DNA of 61,410 nt from Elusimicrobiota bacterium (GTDB lineage: Bacteria > Elusimicrobiota > Elusimicrobia > UBA1565): positions 1-61,410 of the forward strand of contig DMEZ01000013.1 of the NCBI GenBank assembly GCA_003450735.1. The letters are read 5' to 3'. Both the position numbers and the translations under genes were made by a program. This document shows positions 40,849 to 47,918 of the stretch, piece after piece; within the stretch, counting starts at the first letter, position 1, and every line of letters begins with the position of its first letter. A model generated the notes under the pieces. It did no database searches and was not told the origin of the DNA. It worked only from the letters and a program-made list of their open reading frames with translations.

Positions 40849-41779
40849 GGCCACGCGTCAGGCCTTCGGCGAGGCCCTCGCCGAGCTCGCCGCCTCCAGG
40901 CCCCAGGTCGTCGTCCTCGACGCCGACCTCTCCAAGTCCACGATGACGAGCCTCTTCGGCAAGAAGTTCCCGGAGCGGCGCTTCCAGTTCGGCATCGCCG
41001 AAGCCAACATGATCGGCGCGGCGGCGGGCCTGGCGCTCTGCGGCAAGGTCCCGGTCGTCAGCAGCTTCGCCTGCTTTTTGGTCGGACGCCTCGAGACGAT
41101 CCGCGTCTGCGCGGCCTACAACCGCACGAACGTGAAGCTCGTGGGCACCCACGCGGGGCTCGGCATCGGAGACGACGGCGCCTCCCAGATGGGCCTCGAG
41201 GACCTCGGCGCCCTGCGCTCCCTGCCCAACCTGAGCATCCTTCAGCCCGCTGACGAGCTCGAGACCCGGCAGATGACCGAGTGGATGCTGGACCACGACG
41301 GCCCCGTCTACCTGCGCCTCACGCGCCAGAAGACGGCCGACGTCCACGGCCCGGACTACCGCTTCAAGCTCGGCGCCGCGGACACGGTCTACGAGCCTCC
41401 GCCCGGAGCGCCCCTGCAGGCCACCCTCTTCGCGAGCGGGGGGACGGTCGGCGAGGCGGTGAAGGCGGCGCGAGCCCTGATGGATCGGGGATTCAGGGCT
41501 CGCGCCGTCAACTGCGGCTCCCTCGTCCCCTTCGACGAAGAAGCGGTCGTCCGGGCCGCCCAGGACAGCGCCCGGCTCGTGACCCTCGAGGACCACCACG
41601 TCAACGGCGGCCTCGGCAGCGCCGTCTGCGAGGCGGCCGCGCGGCGCGCCTGCGCCGTCCCCGTCCTGCGGCTCGGGGCCACGGAGTTCGGAGAGTCCGG
41701 GACGGCCGAAGAGCTCTACGAGAAGCGGGGCCTCTCCTGGTCGCACGCCGCCGAGGCCTGCCTCAGGAACCTGGCGTAG
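40841..41779 (+). CDS. Transketolase, C-terminal subunit
   Basis: 312 residues from GTG 40841. The pyrimidine-binding domain is clear: VVVLDADLSKSTMT, ERRFQFGIAEANMIGAAAGLAL (catalytic Glu in GIAEANM), GTHAGLGIGDDGASQMGLEDL. The C-terminal domain includes VTLEDHHVNGGLGSAV. Length and content match split archaeal/bacterial transketolase beta chains. It works only with the upstream subunit. Confidence 0.95.
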   Translation: MPKATRQAFGEALAELAASRPQVVVLDADLSKSTMTSLFGKKFPERRFQFGIAEANMIGAAAGLALCGKVPVVSSFACFLVGRLETIRVCAAYNRTNVKLVGTHAGLGIGDDGASQMGLEDLGALRSLPNLSILQPADELETRQMTEWMLDHDGPVYLRLTRQKTADVHGPDYRFKLGAADTVYEPPPGAPLQATLFASGGTVGEAVKAARALMDRGFRARAVNCGSLVPFDEEAVVRAAQDSARLVTLEDHHVNGGLGSAVCEAAARRACAVPVLRLGATEFGESGTAEELYEKRGLSWSHAAEACLRNLA

Positions 41780-41781
41780 CT

Positions 41782-42453
41782 GTGCGTTCCCTTCCCTTCT
41801 TTCTGCTCACGGCTTGGACGCCGTGCGCCTTCGCGCAGACGAACCCGAACTATCTGCCGGTCTTCGAATCCGGCATGAAGTCGGCCGGCCTTCAACTGGG
41901 CCTGAACCGGCCGATGGCGACTCGGGATTTCGATCAGGACGTAGGCCCAGGGGCGGCTTTGAACCTGTCTGGGAGCTACTTCGTCTTGGATTGGATCGCG
42001 ATCGGAGCCGAGCTTGGCTATGTCACGTTCGGAGCTCGGACCCACGCCGAGACGGACGCAGTGGGAACCACCGCCGACATAGAGCGAGAAGCCGCAGGAT
42101 TTTATGCAGACATCATCGGGCGGTTCAATCTCGTGCGTGAACGGACATGGACGCCGTATGTCCTCGGCGGCGTAGGGCGCCATACCGTCGTGATGGCCAT
42201 CACATCGAAGACTCCAGGCGCCCTCCTCTGCTCGACCTCTGGACAGTGCTCCTCGACCGCCACAGGCTCAGCCGGGAGCGGCATGACATGGACCGTCGGA
42301 GCAGGCGCCGAGTTCTTCATCATCCGCGGCATGACCCTGTCCCTGGAGGCCCGCTACCGCCAGTTCAATCTCAACAAGCAATTCCTCATTCCCAACTCCA
42401 TTGAGTCCTTGAGTTATCAGCTTGGCATGACATTTTATTTCGGTCACTCATGA
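41782..42453 (+). CDS. Outer-membrane beta-barrel protein (OmpA/Opa-like), copy 1
   Basis: 223 residues from GTG two bases after the transketolase stop; signal RSLPFFLLTAWTPCAFA. Alternating aromatic/small strands (LNLSGSYFVLDWIAIGAELGY, WTPYVLGGVGRHTVVM, MTWTVGAGAEFFIIRG) and a C-terminal strand SYQLGMTFYFGHS fit an eight-stranded barrel. Thirty-odd residues in a loop are Ser/Thr/Gly-rich with two Cys (LLCSTSGQCSS). Paralogue of the next gene. Role unknown; such barrels bind or stabilise the envelope. Confidence 0.75.
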   Translation: MRSLPFFLLTAWTPCAFAQTNPNYLPVFESGMKSAGLQLGLNRPMATRDFDQDVGPGAALNLSGSYFVLDWIAIGAELGYVTFGARTHAETDAVGTTADIEREAAGFYADIIGRFNLVRERTWTPYVLGGVGRHTVVMAITSKTPGALLCSTSGQCSSTATGSAGSGMTWTVGAGAEFFIIRGMTLSLEARYRQFNLNKQFLIPNSIESLSYQLGMTFYFGHS

Positions 42454-43019
42454 TGCCCCTTCATCGCCTGCGAAGCCTGGCGGCTCCGCTGCTCTTCTTC
42501 TGGGCCGCAACGGCCTCGGCCCAGTCGGCGCCGGGCTACACCCCTCTATTCGATGAAGGCCTCAAGTCGGTCGCGCTCCGTCTAGGAGCTTCGCGCCCCA
42601 CTCCTTCCAACGGCTTCGACAAGGACGCCAAGGCCGGCCCGGGGCTCTCCCTGCAGGGGCTCTACTACGCCTGGGACTGGGTCGGCGTCGGAGCCGACCT
42701 GGGCTATCATACCTTCGGGAAGGACGCGAATGCTCTCGCGCTCGATGCCATCGTCCGATTGAACTTCCTTCGGGAGTCTTCATGGTCGCCTTATCTTATG
42801 GGAGGGGCTGGCCACGCCCAGAGCTCGGTGACCCGCAACGGCGCGAAAGAGTCGTCGACCGGAGGCTCCTTCCTCGCCGCCGGAGGGATCGAGGCCTTCG
42901 TCCTGCGCGGCATGAGCGTCTCCTTCGAGGCGCGCTTTACGGCGTTCCGGGGAGGCGGCAGCGGGGTCGAGTCCCTCGCCTACCTGCTCGGGGCCGCGTT
43001 CTGGTTCGGCTACGACTGA
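42450..43019 (+). CDS. Outer-membrane beta-barrel protein, copy 2
   Basis: 189 residues; the ATG overlaps the first copy's stop (ATGA). Signal peptide ends ATASA. Same layout as copy 1: YTPLFDEGLKSVALRLGASRP matches YLPVFESGMKSAGLQLGLNRP, then WVGVGADLGYHTFG, WSPYLMGGAGHAQSS and GIEAFVLRGMSVSFEARF, ending LLGAAFWFGYD. It lacks the Cys-containing loop of copy 1. A recent tandem duplication followed by loop divergence. Confidence 0.75.
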   Translation: MMPLHRLRSLAAPLLFFWAATASAQSAPGYTPLFDEGLKSVALRLGASRPTPSNGFDKDAKAGPGLSLQGLYYAWDWVGVGADLGYHTFGKDANALALDAIVRLNFLRESSWSPYLMGGAGHAQSSVTRNGAKESSTGGSFLAAGGIEAFVLRGMSVSFEARFTAFRGGGSGVESLAYLLGAAFWFGYD

Positions 43020-43037
43020 GGGCCCGCCCTTCCCTCT

Positions 43038-43067
43038 TTGACCAAGAGTCTCAAAAAGGAGTAGCAT
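43038..43067 (+). promoter_or_regulatory. Promoter of the SPFH-diguanylate cyclase genes
   Basis: TTGACC (43038-43043), an 18-base spacer and TAGCAT (43062-43067). A ribosome-binding site GGAGG lies at 43083-43087 before the ATG at 43096, so unlike several neighbours this gene has a normal short leader. Confidence 0.55.
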
Positions 43068-43095
43068 CCCGCTCAGGCGTCCTGGAGGCACAGTC

Positions 43096-45132
43096 ATGGA
43101 TCTGATGCTCGCCGCCGTGGTCCGCATCGAGTTCTGGCTCGCCGTGGCCGGACTCTTCGTCGTCTACCATTCCATCGTCATCGTGGGCGGGACGCAGATC
43201 GCCATCCTCGAGCGCCGCTGGCTCGGCCGCAAGCTGCCGGGCGGCCGCGTGGTGGCCTACTCGACCGAGGTCGGCATGCAGGCGCGCACGCTCGCGCCGG
43301 GCCTGCACTTCGTCATCCCCTTCATCTACCGCGTCGAGAAGACCCCGATGCTCAAGATCGGCGAGGATGAAGTGGGCCTCATGGAGTCCATCGACGGGGT
43401 GCCGGTGGAGCCGGGCCGCATCTTCGCCCGCGTCGTGGAAGGGCACTCCCTGTTCCAGGACGGCGAGACCTTCCTTAAGAACGGCGGGGAGAAGGGCCCC
43501 CAGCTCGAGGTCCTGCCTCCCGGCCTCTACCGCATCAACCCCTATCTCTTCCGGGTCGAGCGCGTCCCCATGACGCGCGTGCCCAACTCGCAGATCGGCA
43601 TCGTGGTGGCGACCGACGGCAGGCCCATCGAGTCGCCACGGCTGCTGGGCAAGAAGATCGAGGGGCACAACAACTTCCAGGACGGCCGGGCCTTCCTCGA
43701 GAAGGGCGGCCAGAAGGGCCCCCAGATCGACGTGCTCCTGCCCGGCTCCTTCCGCATCAACACCAAGCTCTTCCAGGTCGAGATCAAGCCCGCGATCATG
43801 GTCCAGGCGACCAAGGTCGGCCTGGTCACCGCCCGGGACGGCGAGCCCCTCCCCCAGGGCGAGTACGTCGCCAAGACCGTGGAGGGCGACGAGGAGTTCC
43901 AGAACGCCGCCGCCTTCCTGGCCAACGGAGGCCAGCGCGGCCCGCAGTTCGACTTCCTGCGGCCGGGCACCTACTACGTGAACCCGCTGATGTTCGAGGT
44001 GGGAGTGGCCGACGTCCTGCTGGTCCAGCGCGGCGAGGTCGCCGTCATCGTCTCCAACGTGGGCAAGGACCCCTCCCGTCCCGCCCAGGCCGAGCCGGAG
44101 AACCGCCTGATCCAGGGCGTGGAGCGCTACGTGGTCGAGCCCGGCTACCGCGGTATCCAGCGCGAGGTGCTCGGGCCCGGGACCTACTACATCAACCGCT
44201 GGGCCTTCACCCCGCACCTCATCCCGACGGTCAACATCACCATCGACTGGGCGGACACCAAGCCGACCAAGGATATGCCCGTCGTATTCAACCCCTTGGC
44301 CATCGTGTCCAAGGACGGCTTCGAGATGACCGTCGAGGTCAAGGTCATCATCCGGGTCCTGCCCCAGCAGGCGCCGCACATGGTCGCCCGCATCGGCACC
44401 ATCCAGAACCTCATCGAGGCGGTCATCCATCCGCTCATCGACAGCTCCTTCCGCAACCAGGCCTCCTCCACGGAGGCGATGAACTTCATGCAGGACCGCC
44501 ACGAGCAGCAGCGGCTGGCGGAGCAGCACGTCATCGAGGAGCTCAAGCGCTACTACGTCGAGTGCGTGAGCGTGCTCATCTGCCAGATCAAGCTGCCCGA
44601 GCGGCTGATGCAGACCCTCACCAACAAGGTCGTGGCCACCCAGCAGAAGTCCATGTTCGACGCCCAGCAGGAGGCCGAGGGCCGCCGCAAGGAGATGGAG
44701 AAGACCAAGGCCCAGGCGGACCTCCAGCCCTCGCTCGTGAAGGCCGAGATCGACGTGCAGATCGCCAGCCAGCAGAAGCAGCAGGCCATCGTCCTGGCCG
44801 AGGGCAAGGGGCAGTCCACCCGTCTCGAGCAGGAGGGCGTCGCGGCCGGCGTCGAGGCGGTGGGGCGCGCCGAGGGCGAGAAGATCCGCGCCATCGGGCA
44901 GGCCACGGCCGAGGCCTACCAGAAGCAGGCGAACGCCCTGGGGATGCTTCCTCTCGCGATGATCGAGGTCATGCGCCGGGTCTCCGAGGGCAAGGTCAAG
45001 ATCACCCCGGACGTGGTCGTGAGCGGCGGGGGGGGCGCGGACAACAACGCCAACATGTCCGGCGTCCTCTCCGCGTTCATGGCCTCGATCATGGCGGACA
45101 AGCTCTCCGCCCGCGGTCCGGACAAACCCTGA
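43096..45132 (+). CDS. SPFH (band 7/flotillin-like) protein with tandem vault-like repeats
   Basis: 678 residues. One N-terminal transmembrane helix (about 10-30), then about five repeats of 70-75 residues (roughly 32-88, 89-160, 163-235, 237-309, 310-380). Each closes with a strand pair of the form 'xLxPGxYxINPxxFxV' (PPGLYRINPYLFRVE, LPGSFRINTKLFQVE, RPGTYYVNPLMFEVG, GPGTYYINRWAFTPH). An SPFH domain (about 385-520) and a long Glu/Gln/Ala-rich coiled coil (about 520-620) follow, with a Gly-rich tail. Repeat-SPFH-coiled coil order recalls eukaryotic major vault protein as well as flotillins. It should oligomerise at the inner membrane. Ten bases separate it from the cyclase. Confidence 0.85.
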   Translation: MDLMLAAVVRIEFWLAVAGLFVVYHSIVIVGGTQIAILERRWLGRKLPGGRVVAYSTEVGMQARTLAPGLHFVIPFIYRVEKTPMLKIGEDEVGLMESIDGVPVEPGRIFARVVEGHSLFQDGETFLKNGGEKGPQLEVLPPGLYRINPYLFRVERVPMTRVPNSQIGIVVATDGRPIESPRLLGKKIEGHNNFQDGRAFLEKGGQKGPQIDVLLPGSFRINTKLFQVEIKPAIMVQATKVGLVTARDGEPLPQGEYVAKTVEGDEEFQNAAAFLANGGQRGPQFDFLRPGTYYVNPLMFEVGVADVLLVQRGEVAVIVSNVGKDPSRPAQAEPENRLIQGVERYVVEPGYRGIQREVLGPGTYYINRWAFTPHLIPTVNITIDWADTKPTKDMPVVFNPLAIVSKDGFEMTVEVKVIIRVLPQQAPHMVARIGTIQNLIEAVIHPLIDSSFRNQASSTEAMNFMQDRHEQQRLAEQHVIEELKRYYVECVSVLICQIKLPERLMQTLTNKVVATQQKSMFDAQQEAEGRRKEMEKTKAQADLQPSLVKAEIDVQIASQQKQQAIVLAEGKGQSTRLEQEGVAAGVEAVGRAEGEKIRAIGQATAEAYQKQANALGMLPLAMIEVMRRVSEGKVKITPDVVVSGGGGADNNANMSGVLSAFMASIMADKLSARGPDKP

Positions 45133-45142
45133 GCGGGATCCC

Positions 45143-46393
45143 ATGCCCCTGAAAAGAAGCCGGAACGCCGACGCCGAAATCCGGGCCCTGCGGGCCCAGC
45201 TCGCCCGCGAGCGCTCCCAGAGCCGGCGCCGCGCGGAGCTCTTCGAGAAGGCCATCCAGACCAACGACCTGCGCGAGGTGGGCGAGGAGATGTACCGCTA
45301 CTTCTTCAGCCACTTCGGCGTCTACAAGGGCGACATCACCATCCTGACCGACTACGACGAGCGCGAGTTCTACGACCTCGTCGGCTGGACGCCCCGCCAG
45401 GACACGCCCTCCCCCGAGGAGCTGCTGCGCCTGGCGACCCAGCACTGCGAGTACCTGCGCAGCCTCGTCGAGGAGCAGATCTTCATCGGCTACAGCCCCG
45501 ACGAGGAGCGGGAGATCAAGGAATCCTACCTGGTCGAGCAGAGCATGCTCGAGAGCATGGTCACCAAGGCGCCCCGCCTCGTCAACGACGTGCTCTGTGA
45601 GCTCTCGGCCAAGGAGATCGAGGAAGCCAAGAAGCAGCAGACCCGCTCCTGGCTGAACTGGACGGTGCTCCACCCGGACAACTCGAAGCTGCTGGCCAAG
45701 ATGCACATGTCCTTCCGCAAGGCCCGCAAGCGGACCCTCGCCGAACTCACGCGCCAGCTGCGCCCCTTCGAGAACCTGCTCGGCTACCGCATCCTGCACA
45801 CCCGGGACTTCAAGCGGGTCAAGTACCTCTCCGAGCGCGACGCCCTGACGGGGCTCTACCTGCGCCCCACGCTGGCCAAGCGCTGGGACTACGCCGTGGA
45901 CCACGGCTCGCGCGGCCGCCGGAAGGCCGCCGTCAGCGTGGCCATGCTGGACCTGGACCTCTTCAAGCGCTTCAACGACAACTACGGGCACGAGGTGGGA
46001 GACCGGGTCCTGCGGCACTTCGCGCAGTCGGTGCAGTCGGCCCTGCGCGGGACCGACGTGGTGGGCCGCTACGGCGGCGAGGAGTTCGTGGCCCTCTTCC
46101 CCGGCGCCGACACGGGCGGGGTGCTCACCATCCTCAAGCGCATCCACGAGCGCATCAAGGACGTCAACTTCCTGCCGCCCGCGGCCTGGGTCGCGGGCGC
46201 CACGCCCGAGCACCTGCGCTTCAGCGCCGGCGTCTTCACCCTGGAGCCCGGCCGCAAGGACGCGAAGCCCAGCTTCGACGAGGCCATCAAGGCCGCCGAC
46301 GAGCTGCTCCTCTACTGCAAGCAGTCCGGCCGCAACGCGGCCGCCTACCGGGACTCGGCCGGCCGCATCCGGCGCTTCCGCTTCGAAGACTAG
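45143..46393 (+). CDS. Diguanylate cyclase (GGDEF) with product-inhibition site
   Basis: 416 residues. Residues 10-40 are a basic coiled coil; 45-215 form an alpha-rich N-terminal region I do not recognise. The GGDEF domain begins near LSERDALTGLYLRPTL and has VAMLDLDLFKRFNDNYGHEVGD, GRYGGEEF (active site 311-315) and the inhibitory RxxD (RGTD, 302-305) five residues before it. It should make c-di-GMP from two GTP and be feedback-limited. This is a natural source of activator for BcsA. Position behind the SPFH protein hints at membrane localisation by contact. Confidence 0.93.
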   Translation: MPLKRSRNADAEIRALRAQLARERSQSRRRAELFEKAIQTNDLREVGEEMYRYFFSHFGVYKGDITILTDYDEREFYDLVGWTPRQDTPSPEELLRLATQHCEYLRSLVEEQIFIGYSPDEEREIKESYLVEQSMLESMVTKAPRLVNDVLCELSAKEIEEAKKQQTRSWLNWTVLHPDNSKLLAKMHMSFRKARKRTLAELTRQLRPFENLLGYRILHTRDFKRVKYLSERDALTGLYLRPTLAKRWDYAVDHGSRGRRKAAVSVAMLDLDLFKRFNDNYGHEVGDRVLRHFAQSVQSALRGTDVVGRYGGEEFVALFPGADTGGVLTILKRIHERIKDVNFLPPAAWVAGATPEHLRFSAGVFTLEPGRKDAKPSFDEAIKAADELLLYCKQSGRNAAAYRDSAGRIRRFRFED

Positions 46394-46413
46394 CGGACCG
46401 CGCTGGAGCCGTC

Positions 46414-47307
46414 ATGCTATCGCCGATCCGCATATCCCCGAGCCTCGCGGCGCTCCTGCTCGCTCTGCCGGCGCATCCGGCCGCGCCGCAGCCGTCCACG
46501 ACCGAGATTATCCATACCGGTCATCTCATCGTGGATGATCATGAAGTCCCGCCGCCCTACAAGGTCGAAGCGATCGGGGAGATTGTCCTGCTGAACGGCA
46601 TCCAGATCTACCCGCACAAGCCCACGCCCTCCGAGATCGCGGAAAACGCCGAGAAGCAGGAGGCGAGGAAACTGCTGGACTCGCTCCACGAGGAGTTCGA
46701 CAAGATTGAGAAGCTGGAGGGGCATGAGAAGGCCGTCGACCAGCTAAGAATGGAATTGAGGAAACATCCCAAGTACAAGAACTTTTCAATCGAAGAGACG
46801 GATGGGGGTACCAGAGTCGATCTTGGGATGGGTAGCGATGATGCACTGGAGCATAGCTACTTCTTTCGATTCATGGGTAAGAAATATCGTCAATTTAATG
46901 ACAGTCACAGAGGTCCACTAATCGATCCAGGCTTAGGAATAGGGGACATCATCGAAATCGCAGTAAATCGGGTACTACTGGACCCTCTATTGCGGCTGGC
47001 TAGAGCAATCCTCGGAATCAAGATACAAAACGAAGAGAACCACCCCGGTTTCGCCAGCAAGACTATCCAAAGCGAGTTTAACTCGGTTACACATCCTTTG
47101 GGAACCAAGGGCTGCGTAGTGGTATTGGAAGGGCATTTATATTGGACAACCAAATTTAAAGCCAAGTTCGCTTGCGATGAATACTTGAGGGTCGTCCACA
47201 ATAAAACCACTATGGATGCCGCATGGAAAAACCTGCGCTATCATTTCGTGGACTCAGACTACATGGAGAAACATCTGCGGCGATACCTGAAAGCCAAAGG
47301 CAGATGA
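46414..47307 (+). CDS. Secreted orphan protein, lower-GC than neighbours
   Basis: 297 residues. MLSPIRISPSLAALLLALPA is a signal peptide. Residues about 70-120 are a Lys/Glu-rich helix (AEKQEARKLLDSLHEEFDKIE); 160-190 is hydrophobic (IGDIIEIAVNRVLLDPLLRL); the C-terminus is basic. No family recognised. From about base 46760 codon use changes sharply to A/T-ending codons (AAA, GAT, TTA), unlike the first 300 bases and the flanks. A rearranged or transferred gene with a native-looking 5' end fits. Weak GGAG precedes the ATG. Confidence 0.6.
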   Translation: MLSPIRISPSLAALLLALPAHPAAPQPSTTEIIHTGHLIVDDHEVPPPYKVEAIGEIVLLNGIQIYPHKPTPSEIAENAEKQEARKLLDSLHEEFDKIEKLEGHEKAVDQLRMELRKHPKYKNFSIEETDGGTRVDLGMGSDDALEHSYFFRFMGKKYRQFNDSHRGPLIDPGLGIGDIIEIAVNRVLLDPLLRLARAILGIKIQNEENHPGFASKTIQSEFNSVTHPLGTKGCVVVLEGHLYWTTKFKAKFACDEYLRVVHNKTTMDAAWKNLRYHFVDSDYMEKHLRRYLKAKGR

Positions 47308-47350
47308 TACATTCACGACGGGATACCGCTTGCCGTTGTTCGAGCTTCCG

Positions 47351-47368
47351 CCCCGCCGATAGGCGGGG
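47351..47368. repeat. Perfect hairpin CCCCGCC-GATA-GGCGGGG
   Basis: Seven-base arms with a tetraloop, about 45 bases after the orphan gene stop and just before the candidate terminator; the two could act together. Confidence 0.45.
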
Positions 47369-47385
47369 ACGAAGCCGCGCGCCCG

Positions 47386-47407
47386 AGGCGCGTAAAAAGC
47401 GCCTTTT
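47386..47407 (+). terminator. Rho-independent terminator of the orphan gene
   Basis: Stem AGGCGC (47386-47391) / GCGCCT (47399-47404), 7-base loop, followed by TTTT (47404-47407). Short stem and T-run, but positioned 79 bases after the stop at 47307. Confidence 0.5.
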
Positions 47408-47518
47408 CGACGGATCGGATCGCTCTATCCCATCTCTCGATCGTTGAACATGCAAACATTCTTCAAGGAGCGAGTCGCTCTCCCATCGATCAACCCTGTC
47501 TACTCCGACTTATAACCA

Positions 47519-47550
47519 CCTGTTCCGGCTCCATCCTGTTCCGGCTCCAT
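47519..47550. repeat. Tandem 16-bp duplication
   Basis: CCTGTTCCGGCTCCAT occurs twice head to tail (47519-47534 and 47535-47550) without mismatch. No third copy. Confidence 0.7.
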
Positions 47551-47582
47551 CTTCTCCCGTGGGGGGGACTACTTGGAAATAA

Positions 47583-47646
47583 CGCTTAAATAATAAGCCA
47601 AATCAACATCGTCCGGACGATGTTGATTGTGCTGAAAAAATAAGCG
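47583..47646. repeat. 64-bp interrupted palindrome with a 28-bp perfect core
   Basis: The core is a loopless perfect palindrome: AATCAACATCGTCC (47601-47614) followed by its exact reverse complement (47615-47628). CGCTTA (47583-47588) and TAAGCG (47641-47646) are also complementary and lie symmetrically about the same centre, with a poorly matched 12-base zone between. GCTTA (47584-47588) can alternatively pair with TAAGC (47594-47598). Not a standard terminator, since no T-run follows. Confidence 0.75.
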
Positions 47647-47906
47647 GAATCTCAGAGGGGTGGGGGGGGCAGCCGTTCTCCCGGAGTCTCAACAACCCAT
47701 GAGGATCCCCTCATGTACCGATAGCATCGCAAGCGTTGGCACTCTTTCCACTCAAACGACCGGCACCCCGCCGGAACCGATGCGGACATCCCCGCTTGAA
47801 AGCCCAATCGCCTAGGCCCCCGAGCCCGACCGGCCCACTGCGCAGGCCCATTAGGCCCAGCGTGTTTTCAGGCCCCTAGCCCCTGTCGGCGCCCGCCTGA
47901 CGCCGC

Positions 47907-47912
47907 TACACT
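47907..47912 (+). promoter_or_regulatory. -10 element (TACACT) of the secreted peptidase gene
   Basis: Ends six bases before the ATG at 47919, predicting a leaderless message. No ribosome-binding site is visible and no clear -35. Confidence 0.35.
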
Positions 47913-47918
47913 CAAGAC

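Larger units (their letters stand above)
47308..47918. other. 611-bp gene-free region with repeats, terminator and palindrome
   Basis: No convincing gene is seen on either strand. Composition is mixed: AT-rich around 47575-47645, G-runs at 47562-47568 and 47657-47672, and four (T/C)AGGCCC words in 47810-47880. It separates the low-GC orphan from the peptidase gene. The individual elements are listed separately. Confidence 0.7.

Noticed and set aside
47562..47672. G-runs as G-quadruplex or slipped-strand switch
   Set aside because: Only two separated G-tracts, no downstream reading frame that would be shifted, and no four-tract pattern.
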